Assembly: GCF_024213665.1 (NCBI RefSeq)
Contig: NZ_JANAVP010000004.1
Coordinates: 186,001 to 250,000, forward strand
Length of the DNA: 64,000 nucleotides
Reading direction: 5' to 3'
Source of the DNA: Streptomyces sp. A3M-1-3
GTDB taxonomy: Bacteria > Actinomycetota > Actinomycetes > Streptomycetales > Streptomycetaceae
Part shown: one piece after another, positions 29,736 through 37,774 of the stretch
Position numbering within the stretch: position 1 is the stretch's first letter
Layout of the letters: the number at the start of each line of letters is the position of its first letter
Notes under the pieces: generated by a model
The model's input: only the letters and a program-made list of their open reading frames with translations
Databases searched by the model: none
What the model was told of the DNA's origin: nothing
Program-made: the position numbers and the translations under genes

Positions 29736-30797
29736 GTGTCGTTGTCCGCCCTGTGGGCCGGCCCCGTGCCACAAGCGCCCGCCACCCTCGGCGAAGCGCA
29801 GGAGACGGCCACCAACGCCGCGGGCTGGGTGGAGGAGAACTGGTCGGTCTGGCTGAGCATCGGCCTGCGCATCCTGCTGATCGTCGTCATCGCCACCATC
29901 CTGCGGAGCGTGATCCGCCGGGCCATCACCAAGCTGATAACGCGGATGAACCGCAGCGCCCAGGCCGTCGAGGGCACCGCCCTCGGCGGGCTGCTGGTCA
30001 ACGCGGAACGCCGCCGGCAGCGGTCCGAGGCGATCGGCTCTGTGCTCCGCTCGGTCGCGTCCTTTGTGATTGTCGGCACAGCCGCCCTGATGGTCCTGGG
30101 CGCCCTGGACATCAATCTGGGCCCGCTGCTCGCGAGCGCCGGTGTCGCGGGTGTGGCGATCGGCTTCGGCGCCCGGAACCTCGTCACCGACTTCCTCTCC
30201 GGCGTGTTCATGATCCTGGAGGACCAGTACGGCGTGGGGGACTCCGTCGACGCGGGCGTCGCCTCCGGCGAGGTGATCGAGGTGGGACTGCGCGTCACCA
30301 AGCTCCGCGGTGACAACGGCGAGATCTGGTACGTACGCAACGGCGAGGTGAAGCGGATCGGCAACCTCAGCCAGGGCTGGGCCACCGCCGGGGTGGATGT
30401 CCAGGTCCGCCCGAGCGAGGACCTGGAGCGCGTGCGTGCGGTGATCACCGAGGTCGCGGAGGGGATGGCGAAGGACGAGCCGTGGAACGAGCGGCTGTGG
30501 GGCCCGATCGAGATCCTGGGCCTGGACGCGGTGCTGCTGGACTCCGTGACGATCCGCGTCTCCGCGAAGACCATGCCGGGCAAGGCCCTGGGTGTGGAGC
30601 GCGAGCTGCGCTGGCGCATCAAGCTGGCGTTCGACGCGGCCGGCATCCGGATCGTCGGCGGCTTGCCGGTGGCCACCGAGGCGGCCGCGCCGGACCCGGC
30701 GGCCACGGTGGCGGCTCCGTCGGCGCTCGCCAGCCCGACGTCTCCCCAGTCGCTGGCGGCCTCGCCGATCCCGCAGCCGAACCTGGCCAAGCCCTGA
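29736..30797 (+). CDS. MscS-family mechanosensitive ion channel
   Basis: A 353-residue small-conductance mechanosensitive channel protein releasing solutes on osmotic downshock. After a short periplasmic start there is a first span (LSIGLRILLIVVIATIL), a second (ASFVIVGTAALMVLGAL), then the pore helix LLASAGVAGVAIGFGARNLVTDFLSGVF, rich in Gly and Ala like TM3 of MscS, and the cytoplasmic beta domain (GVGDSVDAGVASGEVIEVGLR). The Ala/Pro-rich end is variable. GTG 29736 follows CTGGAGG. It is a single gene with a terminator after it. Confidence 0.93.
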   Translation: MSLSALWAGPVPQAPATLGEAQETATNAAGWVEENWSVWLSIGLRILLIVVIATILRSVIRRAITKLITRMNRSAQAVEGTALGGLLVNAERRRQRSEAIGSVLRSVASFVIVGTAALMVLGALDINLGPLLASAGVAGVAIGFGARNLVTDFLSGVFMILEDQYGVGDSVDAGVASGEVIEVGLRVTKLRGDNGEIWYVRNGEVKRIGNLSQGWATAGVDVQVRPSEDLERVRAVITEVAEGMAKDEPWNERLWGPIEILGLDAVLLDSVTIRVSAKTMPGKALGVERELRWRIKLAFDAAGIRIVGGLPVATEAAAPDPAATVAAPSALASPTSPQSLAASPIPQPNLAKP

Positions 30798-30838
30798 CAA
30801 AGCCCTGCCCAAGCCCTGACCCCGTAGCGAAAACGCTC

Positions 30839-30883
30839 TCTGCGCCCCCGCAGGTAACACTCTGGTTGCCTCGGGGGCGCAGA
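30839..30883 (+). terminator. Hairpin terminator of the MscS gene
   Basis: TCTGCGCCCCCG (30839-30850) pairs with CGGGGGCGCAGA (30872-30883); the 21-nt loop can extend the stem through AGGTAAC/GGTTGCCT. Just upstream, AAGCCCTG occurs three times. Confidence 0.7.
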
Positions 30884-30928
30884 CCATTGACTGCTCCCCG
30901 ACGTGCGCCTTACGTTCCTTCCATGAAA

Positions 30929-30943
30929 TAGGAAACTTTCCTA
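30929..30943. promoter_or_regulatory. ROK-type operator upstream of csnR
   Basis: TAGGAAACTTTCCTA is a perfect 15-bp palindrome centred on 30936, 18 bp before the csnR start. It matches the AGGAAA-N-TTTCCT form of operators bound by ROK repressors of chitosan and related sugar genes in streptomycetes, so autorepression is likely. Confidence 0.75.
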
Positions 30944-30960
30944 ACAGTGGAGGTGAGGTC

Positions 30961-32163
30961 ATGGCCGGTACACGCGGAACACCGCGCGTACTGCGGGCCA
31001 TGAACGACCGGGCCGCGCTGGATCTCCTGCTGGAGCACGGGCCGCTCTCCCGTACGAAGATCGGCAAGCTCACCGGTCTGTCCAAACCGACCGCCTCCCA
31101 GCTGCTGGCCCGCCTCGAAGCGGCGGGACTGGTCGTCGCCACCGGTACCACCGAGGGGCGGCCGGGCCCCAATGCCCAGCTGTACGCGGTCCACGCGCGG
31201 GCGGCCCACGTCGCCGCACTCGACGTGACGCCCGAGCGGACCCTGGCCGCCGTCGCGGACATCACCGGCGAGACCGTCGGCGAGTTCGAGCTGCCCACGC
31301 CCGGCCGCCGGGCGGACAGTGTCGTACGGCAGGTCTGCGAGGCCCTCGACGGCGCGGTCAGGGCCGCCGGCCTCACCCGCACCGAGGTGCACCGCCTCGT
31401 CATCGGTACCCCGGGCGCATTCGACCCGGGCACCGGACGGCTGCGGTACGCCAGCCACCTGCCCGGCTGGCAGTCCCCCACCCTGCTCGACGAGCTCGCG
31501 GCCGTCCTGCCGATGCCCGTCGAGTACGAGAACGACGTCAACCTCGCGGCGATCGCCGAGCAGCGCCTCGGCGCCGCCCGCGGCCACGAGGACTTCGTCC
31601 TGCTGTGGAACGAGGAGGGAATCGGTGCCGCCCTGGTCCTCGGAGGCCGGCTGCACCGGGGCTGGACGGGCGGTGCGGGAGAGGTCGGGTTCATGCCCGT
31701 ACCGGGCACCCCGCTCGTCCGGCAGGTCACCAAGGCCAACAGCGGCGGCTACCAGGAACTGGCAGGCGCGCAGGCACTGCCCCGGCTGGCCCGCGAGCTC
31801 GGCATCGAGGGCGTCGGCCACGGCCCGCACACCGTGGTGGCCACGGCGCTGGTGACCCGGGCGGCGGCGGCCGCGGCCGACGGCCCGTACCGCCGACTGC
31901 TCGAAGCGTTCGCGACCGGTCTGGCCACCGGTCTCGCCTCGATGGTGGCCGTCCTCGACCCCGAGATCGTCGTGCTCTCCGGCGCGGTCATCGCCGCCGG
32001 CGGGGAGCCCCTGCGGGAGCTGGTCCAGGCAGAACTGGCCGAACTCGCCGCGTCCCGGCCCCGACTCGTCATCGGCGAAGTACAGGAACACCCCGTGCTG
32101 CGCGGCGCGTTGGAGAGCGCCCTCGCCACCACCCGCGACGAGGTCTTCGACACCTCCCGCTGA
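30961..32163 (+). CDS. csnR: ROK-family transcriptional repressor, CsnR-like
   Basis: A 400-residue regulator with an N-terminal winged HTH (LLLEHGPLSRTKIGKLTGLSKPTASQLLARLE, about 22-54) and a ROK sugar-binding domain (DVTPERTLAAVADI, GTPGAFDPGTG, GGAGEVGFMPV). The CxCGxxGC zinc motif usual after GAGEIG in ROK kinases is absent. Position, operator and the genes that follow match csnR of Streptomyces coelicolor/lividans, which represses chitosanase and chitosan-oligosaccharide uptake genes. ATG 30961 with GTGGAGGTGAGG upstream. It should still control csnH and csnK although the transporter in between is destroyed. Confidence 0.85.
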   Translation: MAGTRGTPRVLRAMNDRAALDLLLEHGPLSRTKIGKLTGLSKPTASQLLARLEAAGLVVATGTTEGRPGPNAQLYAVHARAAHVAALDVTPERTLAAVADITGETVGEFELPTPGRRADSVVRQVCEALDGAVRAAGLTRTEVHRLVIGTPGAFDPGTGRLRYASHLPGWQSPTLLDELAAVLPMPVEYENDVNLAAIAEQRLGAARGHEDFVLLWNEEGIGAALVLGGRLHRGWTGGAGEVGFMPVPGTPLVRQVTKANSGGYQELAGAQALPRLARELGIEGVGHGPHTVVATALVTRAAAAAADGPYRRLLEAFATGLATGLASMVAVLDPEIVVLSGAVIAAGGEPLRELVQAELAELAASRPRLVIGEVQEHPVLRGALESALATTRDEVFDTSR

Positions 32164-32230
32164 CCCACCGCAGCACCCCTGCTCCGCCCGCCCCCCTCAT
32201 CGGAACCGTCCGCCTCAGGGAGACACCGCC

Positions 32231-32430
32231 ATGCCCAGACTCGCCCTGCGCGAAGGCCGCCGACTGACCGCTGCCGTCGCCGTCGCCGCGATATCCGTGC
32301 TCGCCTCCGCATGTACGGGCCGGACCGGCACCGCGGCGGACGACGACCCCAAGAAGGACGTCACGATCAGCTTCTGGCACGGCTGGAGCGCGCCGGGCGA
32401 GGTCAAGGCCATCCAGGACAACGTCGCCGC
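32231..32430 (+). pseudogene. Remnant of sugar-binding lipoprotein gene (csnE 5' end)
   Basis: Only the first 67 codons of an ABC sugar-binding protein remain: basic start, hydrophobic signal, lipobox-like LASAC, then DVTISFWHGWSAPGEVKAI, the typical start of the mature binding protein (normally over 400 residues). The ribosome site CAGGGAG and ATG are intact. At about 32430 the sequence jumps, in another frame, into permease coding sequence. Loss of function is certain. Confidence 0.9.
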
Positions 32431-32685
32431 TGGTCCAAGCCCGCGCTCACCGCGCTCGCGCTCTGGGGCGTCGGCGACCTGATGGTGATCTTCATGGCCG
32501 CTGCTCGACGTACCGAAGGAGCAGTACGAGGCGGCGGACCTGGACGGGGCCGGCGCGTGGCAGCGGTTCCGCTTCGTGACCCTGCCGAACATCTCGCCCA
32601 TCGTGATGTTCGCCGTGGTCACCGGAGTGATCCGGACCATGCAGTACTACACGCAGCCGCTCGTCGCGGGGAAGGTCGCCTCAGG
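32431..32685 (+). pseudogene. Remnant of MalF-type sugar permease gene (csnF interior)
   Basis: Codons from the conserved inner-membrane loop of a binding-protein-dependent permease: SKPALTALALWGVGDLMV in one frame, then, after a frameshift near 32500, LDVPKEQYEAADLDGAGAWQ (the EAA loop, EAADLDGA) and VTGVIRTMQYYTQP. The N-terminal two thirds and the C-terminus are missing. The last part continues in frame into the second permease remnant. Confidence 0.9.
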
Positions 32686-32797
32686 GAATCTGACCATGGC
32701 GGCCACCATCCTGGTCATGGCACCCGTCATCGTCCTCTTCTTCTTCGCCCAGAAGGCATTCGTCGAGGGCGTCACGCTGACCGGAGTGAAGGGCTGA
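32686..32797 (+). pseudogene. Remnant of MalG-type sugar permease gene (csnG 3' end)
   Basis: The final 36 codons of a second permease (MAATILVMAPVIVLFFFAQ ... GVTLTGVKG), fused in frame to the csnF remnant at about 32686. The -VKG ending is typical of MalG-type permeases. The stop lies 6 bp before csnH, as in an intact operon. Confidence 0.88.
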
Positions 32798-32803
32798 CCC
32801 CAG

Positions 32804-34069
32804 ATGAAGCTCGCAGTAGTGGGTGGCGGATCCACCTACACCCCTGAACTGATCGACGGGTTCGCCCGGTTGCGGGACACCCTCCCGGTCACCGAGCTGG
32901 TCCTCGTCGATCCCGCGACCGACCGGCTTGAGCTGGTGGGCGGGCTGGCCCGCCGTATCTTCGCCAAGCAGGGCCACCCGGGGCTCATCACCACGACGTC
33001 GGATCTGGACTCGGGCGTCGCAGGCGCCGATGCCGTGCTGCTGCAACTGCGCGTCGGCGGGCAGGCCGCCCGCGAACAGGACGAGACGTGGCCGCTGGAG
33101 TGCGGCTGCATCGGCCAGGAGACGACGGGCGCGGGCGGGCTGGCCAAGGCGCTGCGGACCGTCCCGGTGGTCCTCGACATCGCCGAGCGGGTCAGGCGGA
33201 CCAACTCCGACGCCTGGATCATCGACTTCACCAACCCGGTCGGCATCGTGACCCGGGCCCTTCTCCAGGCCGGCCACAAGGCCGTCGGCCTGTGCAATGT
33301 GGCCGTCGGCTTCCAGCGCAAGTTCGCGAAGCTGCTGGATGTGGTGCCGGCCGATGTGCATCTGAACCATGTGGGCCTCAACCACCTCACCTGGGAGCTG
33401 GGTGTGCGTCTGGGCGGCCCGGACGGCGAGGACCTGATGCCGAGGCTGCTCGCCGAGCACGGCGACGCCATCGCCGACGACCTGCGGCTGCCGCGGGCCG
33501 TGCTGGACCGCCTGGGCGTCGTCCCCTCGTACTACCTGCGGTACTTCTACGGGCACGACGAGGCCGTACGGCAACTGAGGACCAAGCCCTCGCGGGCGGC
33601 CGAGGTCGCGGCCATGGAGAAGGAACTCCTCGCGATGTACGGCGACCCGGCGCTGGACGAGAAGCCCGCGCTGCTGGGCAAGCGCGGCGGCGCCTTCTAC
33701 TCGGAGGCGGCGGTGGATCTGGCGGCCTCGCTGCTGGGCGACGGAGGTGGCGCGGTACAGGTGGTCAACACGTACAACAACGGGACTCTGCCCTTCCTCG
33801 CCGACGACGCGGTGATCGAGGTGCAGGCGCGGGTGGACCGTACCGGGGCCGTGCCGCTCGCCGTACCGGCACTCGACCCGCTGTACGCCGGGCTGATCGC
33901 CAACGTCACGGCGTACGAGGACCTGGCGCTGGAGACGGCTCTGCACGGCGGCCGGGACCGGGTCTTCAAGGCGCTGCTCGCGCATCCGCTGGTCGGCCAG
34001 TACGCGTACGCGGAGGCGCTCACCGACCGTCTGATCGCCCACAACCGGGAGCACCTGGCGTGGGCCTGA
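32804..34069 (+). CDS. csnH: GH4 6-phospho-beta-glucosidase-like glycosidase
   Basis: A 421-residue NAD- and Mn-dependent glycoside hydrolase of family 4. The dinucleotide-binding start MKLAVVGGGSTYTPELI, ECGCIGQETTGAGG, the metal site Cys in GLCNVAVGFQ and His in LNHLTWE are all present and the length is normal. In the csn cluster this enzyme is thought to act on (phosphorylated) chitosan-derived disaccharides inside the cell. With the transporter gone, its substrate must enter by another route. The ribosome site is weak; translation may depend on coupling from the upstream remnant. Confidence 0.88.
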   Translation: MKLAVVGGGSTYTPELIDGFARLRDTLPVTELVLVDPATDRLELVGGLARRIFAKQGHPGLITTTSDLDSGVAGADAVLLQLRVGGQAAREQDETWPLECGCIGQETTGAGGLAKALRTVPVVLDIAERVRRTNSDAWIIDFTNPVGIVTRALLQAGHKAVGLCNVAVGFQRKFAKLLDVVPADVHLNHVGLNHLTWELGVRLGGPDGEDLMPRLLAEHGDAIADDLRLPRAVLDRLGVVPSYYLRYFYGHDEAVRQLRTKPSRAAEVAAMEKELLAMYGDPALDEKPALLGKRGGAFYSEAAVDLAASLLGDGGGAVQVVNTYNNGTLPFLADDAVIEVQARVDRTGAVPLAVPALDPLYAGLIANVTAYEDLALETALHGGRDRVFKALLAHPLVGQYAYAEALTDRLIAHNREHLAWA

Positions 34070-35121
34070 CCGACAGCACCTCTCCCGCGGTACTCGCCAT
34101 CGACGCAGGCAACAGCAAGACCGACGTGGTGGTGGTCGCCGCCGACGGCAGCGTGCTGGGGAAGGCCCGCGGGGGTGGGTTCCAGCCACCGGCGGTGGGG
34201 GTCGGGGCGGCCGTCGACGCCCTCGCGGAGACGGTCGGGGCGGCTGCCGCCGCGGCCGGCCTCGCGGACCTGTCCGGTGCGAATGGTGCGGGCGTTGGGG
34301 GCGGTCCCTTCGTCTCGCACGTCTCCGCCTGTCTCGCCAACGCCGACCTCCCGGTGGAGGAGCGCGAGTTGGCGGCGGCCCTGCAGGCGCGCGGCTGGGG
34401 CCGTACCAGCGAGGTGCGCAACGACACCTTCGCGATCCTGCGCGCAGGACTCCCGGGGGACGCCGAACCGCGCGGCGTGGCCGTCGTGTGCGGGGCCGGC
34501 ATCAACTGCGTCGGGATGCTCCCCGACGGCCGGACCGCCCGCTTCCCGGCGATCGGCCGGATCTCGGGCGACTGGGGCGGTGGCGCCGGCCTGGCGGAGG
34601 AGGCCCTGTGGTTCGCCGCCCGCGCGGAGGACGGGCGCGGCGAACCGACCGCTCTGATGCGGACGCTCCCGGCGCATTTCGGCCTCGACAGCATGTACGC
34701 CCTCATCGAGGCGCTGCACCTGGGCCGCCTCCCGTACGCCCGCAGGCACGAACTGACCCCGGTGCTCTTCGCCACGAGCGCGGCGGGCGACCCGATCGCC
34801 CGGTCGCTCGTGCGCCGGCTGGCCGAGGAGGTCGTCGCCCTGTCGACGGTCGCGCTGTGCCGCCTCGGCCTGCTGGACGAGGAGGTGCCGGTGCTGCTGG
34901 GCGGCAGCGTGCTGGCCGCCCGCCATCCGGAACTCGACGAGCAGATCGCGAAACTCCTGGCCGCTCGCGCCCCGAGGGCGGTCATCCGCGTGGTGACGGC
35001 TCCGCCGGTGCTGGGTGCGGCCCTGCTGGGCCTGGACCATCTGGACGCGCCGGCGGAGGCGATGGTCCGGCTGCGGGCGCACTTGGGGGTGACGAACGGG
35101 ACGGAACGGGAACCGAACTGA
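34060..35121 (+). CDS. csnK: N-acetylglucosamine/glucosamine kinase-like protein (BadF/BadG ATPase family)
   Basis: A 353-residue ASKHA-fold sugar kinase. LAIDAGNSKTDVVVV is the first phosphate motif, CGAGINCVGM the second and VLLGGSVLA the adenosine site. It matches the kinase at the end of csn clusters, which phosphorylates amino sugars or their oligomers. GTG 34060 overlaps csnH by 10 bp with GGGAG upstream. The product ends at 35121 and closes the operon. Confidence 0.85.
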   Translation: MGLTDSTSPAVLAIDAGNSKTDVVVVAADGSVLGKARGGGFQPPAVGVGAAVDALAETVGAAAAAAGLADLSGANGAGVGGGPFVSHVSACLANADLPVEERELAAALQARGWGRTSEVRNDTFAILRAGLPGDAEPRGVAVVCGAGINCVGMLPDGRTARFPAIGRISGDWGGGAGLAEEALWFAARAEDGRGEPTALMRTLPAHFGLDSMYALIEALHLGRLPYARRHELTPVLFATSAAGDPIARSLVRRLAEEVVALSTVALCRLGLLDEEVPVLLGGSVLAARHPELDEQIAKLLAARAPRAVIRVVTAPPVLGAALLGLDHLDAPAEAMVRLRAHLGVTNGTEREPN

Positions 35122-35151
35122 TCTCTCCGGCGTATTCATGGTGGGGAGTTC

Positions 35152-35195
35152 GGATTGGGTTGGATTGGATCGGATCGGTTCGAATCGATTCGATC
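35152..35195 (+). repeat. Degenerate pentanucleotide tandem repeat
   Basis: Nine consecutive 5-bp units of the form GGATT/GGATC/GATTC (GGATT GGGTT GGATT GGATC and so on) fill 35152-35195, followed by GATC. The stretch is far more AT-rich than its surroundings and lies about 95 bp before the glnX-like gene, in its probable promoter region. Confidence 0.75.
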
Positions 35196-35289
35196 AAGAT
35201 CCAGGCATCAGTGGTGTGCATGAAGGACCCTCCCGCCATACTGCTGGGCGGGAGACGGGCCACCGTCAAGTGACCAAGGGGGAGGTCAA

Positions 35290-36684
35290 GTGACACAGCC
35301 ATCGAGTACGGGCACGGCACCGCAGCCGCCCGTGCCGCCCTCGGCACCGCCACCACTGCCCGCGCCACCGCCCGCGCGCCGCAGCGCCTGGGCCGAGGGC
35401 GTGGACCGGCTGCGTGCGGCGGCCACGACCGAGCCGGGCCGGCTGCGCATCATCGGGGCCGTGATCGCCGCGCTGGTCGTGGCGTTCGGCGCCACGACGG
35501 CGTGGCAGATCTCCGACCGCGCAGCCGCCGCCGACGACGTGGTGAGCCGCAGCCAGCCGCTCAGCGCCGACGCCGCGAGCATCTACCGCTCCCTCGCCGA
35601 CGCCGACACGGCGGCGGCGAGCGGTTTCCTGGCCGGCGGGCAGGAACCGCACGAACTGCGCGAGCGGTACCGGAAGGACATCGCGAACGCGTCACGGCTG
35701 CTGGTGAAAGCCGCTGCCAGCACGGACAGTTCGGGCGACTCCGGGAAGCAGATCGCCCAGCTCAACGAACAACTCCCGGCCTACACCAGCCTGATCGAGC
35801 AGGCGCGGGCGAACAACCGGCAGGGCTTCCCGGTGGGCGGCGCCTATCTGCGCCGGGCGAACGAGAAGATGAGCACCGAACTGCTGCCCGCGGCCAAGGA
35901 TTTGTACGAGTCGGAGACCGAGCGGCTCTACCAGGACTACGACGACGCCAACTCCTGGCCGTTCATCGCGCTGGGTTCGGGCGTACTGTCGCTCGGTGGC
36001 CTCGCATGGGCGCAGCGCCGCAACTACCACCGTACGAACCGGGTGTTCAACCACGGGCTGGTGGCCGCGACGGCCGCCTCCGCCGTCGTCCTGCTCTGGC
36101 TGGCGGTCGGGCACACTCTGGCCAGGTCCGGGCTGAACGAGTCACAGGCACACGGCCAGGAGTCCCTCAAAGTCCTCAACAACGCCCGGATCAGCTCGCT
36201 GCAGGCCCGTGCCAATGAGAACCTCACCCTGGTCGCGCGCGGAGCCGTGCTCGCCGAGGACGGGAAGTCCGACAAGTACGAAGCAGAGCACAACAGCGCC
36301 ATGAAGACCCTCACCAGCGGGCTCGCCCGGGCACAACGCATCGCCGACGACAGCGAGGGACGCGAGCCGGTGGCGGGAGCCCAGGCGGGCATGACTGAAT
36401 GGAAGAAGCGGCACACGGCCGCCAGGGACACCGACAACAAGGGTGACTACGACGGCGCCCTGGCGCAGATCATCGGCGCCAAGAACAGCACCGGCGAGTG
36501 CTTCGACGAGGTGGACGCCTCGCTGGAGAAGGCGCTCGCCCATGAGCAGCGTGAGTTCAAGCAGGCTGCGCAGGACGGCCGAGGCGCAATGACCGGGCTC
36601 GCGCTGGGTGCGGCCGTGCTGGCCGTACTGGGCGCGATGGCCGCCGTCCTCGGCATCGGCCGCAGGCTTTCGGAGTACAGGTGA
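35290..36684 (+). CDS. GlnX-like four-span membrane sensor protein
   Basis: A 464-residue membrane protein. A Pro-rich cytoplasmic start (first 30 residues) is followed by span 1 (IIGAVIAALVVAFGATTAWQ), a 140-residue helical external loop, span 2 (PFIALGSGVLSLGGLAW), span 3 (GLVAATAASAVVLLWLAVG), a second external helical loop and span 4 near the C-terminus (GLALGAAVLAVLGAMAAVLG). This topology and the neighbouring glnH-like and pknG-like genes match mycobacterial GlnX, which passes the amino-acid signal from GlnH to the kinase PknG. GTG 35290 has GGAGG upstream. First gene of the signalling operon. Confidence 0.82.
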   Translation: MTQPSSTGTAPQPPVPPSAPPPLPAPPPARRSAWAEGVDRLRAAATTEPGRLRIIGAVIAALVVAFGATTAWQISDRAAAADDVVSRSQPLSADAASIYRSLADADTAAASGFLAGGQEPHELRERYRKDIANASRLLVKAAASTDSSGDSGKQIAQLNEQLPAYTSLIEQARANNRQGFPVGGAYLRRANEKMSTELLPAAKDLYESETERLYQDYDDANSWPFIALGSGVLSLGGLAWAQRRNYHRTNRVFNHGLVAATAASAVVLLWLAVGHTLARSGLNESQAHGQESLKVLNNARISSLQARANENLTLVARGAVLAEDGKSDKYEAEHNSAMKTLTSGLARAQRIADDSEGREPVAGAQAGMTEWKKRHTAARDTDNKGDYDGALAQIIGAKNSTGECFDEVDASLEKALAHEQREFKQAAQDGRGAMTGLALGAAVLAVLGAMAAVLGIGRRLSEYR

Positions 36685-36695
36685 GAGGGGGAGCG

Positions 36696-37685
36696 GTGAC
36701 CAGGACCAGCAGATTTCGCGGCTGGGGCGGCGTGACGGGGATGGCCGCCGCCTGTGCGCTGACGGCCGCCGCCGTACTGCTGCCGCTGACCGTGGCCGGA
36801 GGGAACCCGGACGCGGGGGCCGCCGGGGCCGCCGCCGCGCACGGCTCGGCGGGTGCGCAGCCGGCCAAGGCCGACACGTGCCAGAACCCGGAGGCGAGCC
36901 TGACTCCGTCCGCCGCGGACGGCGCCACCATCGACCGGATCAAGAAGGCGGGCAAGCTCGTCGCCGGCGTCGACCAGAACAGCTTCCGCTGGGGTTACCG
37001 CAATCCGGCCACCGGGCAGCTCGAAGGCTTCGACATCGATCTGGTCAGGGCCGTAGCGCAGGAAATCCTCGGTGACCCGGAAGCGGTCATCTACCGGGCC
37101 ATTCCCACCAGTCAGCGCATACCGGCGCTGAAGGACGGCCGGGTTGATATCGTCGTCAGGACGATGACGATCAACTGCAAGCGCCTGGCGGACGTCGCGT
37201 TCTCCACCGCCTACTTCGAGGCGGGCCAGCAGGTGCTCGTCCCGGCCGGGTCGTCGATCAAGGGGTACGACGCCACCCTCAAGGGCAAGAAGATCTGCTC
37301 CGCCAGCGGCTCCACGGCGGAGACGGCGCTCAAGGCCAAGTCGTTCGGCGCCGATATCTCCGTCACCGTGCCCAACCAGCTGGACTGCCTGGTCAGGCTG
37401 CAGCTGGGCGAGGTCGACGGGGTCGTCACGGACAACGCCCTGGCGGCGGGCCAGGCCGCGCAGGACCCCTCGGTGAAGCTGGTGGGCACACCGTTCACCA
37501 AGGAGTTCTACGGCGTGGCGATGAACAAGGAAGCCACCGACCTGGTACGCCGGGTGAACAAGGTTCTGGACGGCTACCGCCAAGGCGGCGCGAACAGCCC
37601 CTGGATGGCGGCCTACCGTAAATGGCTGGCCGCCGACATGCCGGACCTCACCGGACCACCGGCCCCGAAGTACCGGACGGGCTGA
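36696..37685 (+). CDS. GlnH-like periplasmic amino-acid-binding protein
   Basis: A 329-residue solute-binding protein of the polar amino-acid family: KAGKLVAGVDQNSFRWGYRN, then LEGFDIDLVRAVA, GRVDIVVRTMTINCKRL and YGVAMNKEATDLV. The N-terminus carries an uncleaved anchor or signal (GMAAACALTAAAVLLPLTVA). No permease or ATPase gene is adjacent, so it is a sensor, not an uptake protein, as in mycobacteria, where GlnH binds aspartate/glutamate and signals through GlnX to PknG. GTG 36696 is preferred over 36681 because GAGGGGGAG precedes it. Confidence 0.85.
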   Translation: MTRTSRFRGWGGVTGMAAACALTAAAVLLPLTVAGGNPDAGAAGAAAAHGSAGAQPAKADTCQNPEASLTPSAADGATIDRIKKAGKLVAGVDQNSFRWGYRNPATGQLEGFDIDLVRAVAQEILGDPEAVIYRAIPTSQRIPALKDGRVDIVVRTMTINCKRLADVAFSTAYFEAGQQVLVPAGSSIKGYDATLKGKKICSASGSTAETALKAKSFGADISVTVPNQLDCLVRLQLGEVDGVVTDNALAAGQAAQDPSVKLVGTPFTKEFYGVAMNKEATDLVRRVNKVLDGYRQGGANSPWMAAYRKWLAADMPDLTGPPAPKYRTG

Positions 37686-37774
37686 GCGTATTGGGCGGAT
37701 CCGGCCGGACAGGGACACAGCTCGACGGCAACTACGACGGCAGCAACGTGGTCAGAGACTCGGAGGGGTGATCG

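Noticed and set aside
30789..30821. Threefold AAGCCCTG repeat after mscS
   Set aside because: Too short and too few copies to interpret; may be chance duplication before the terminator.
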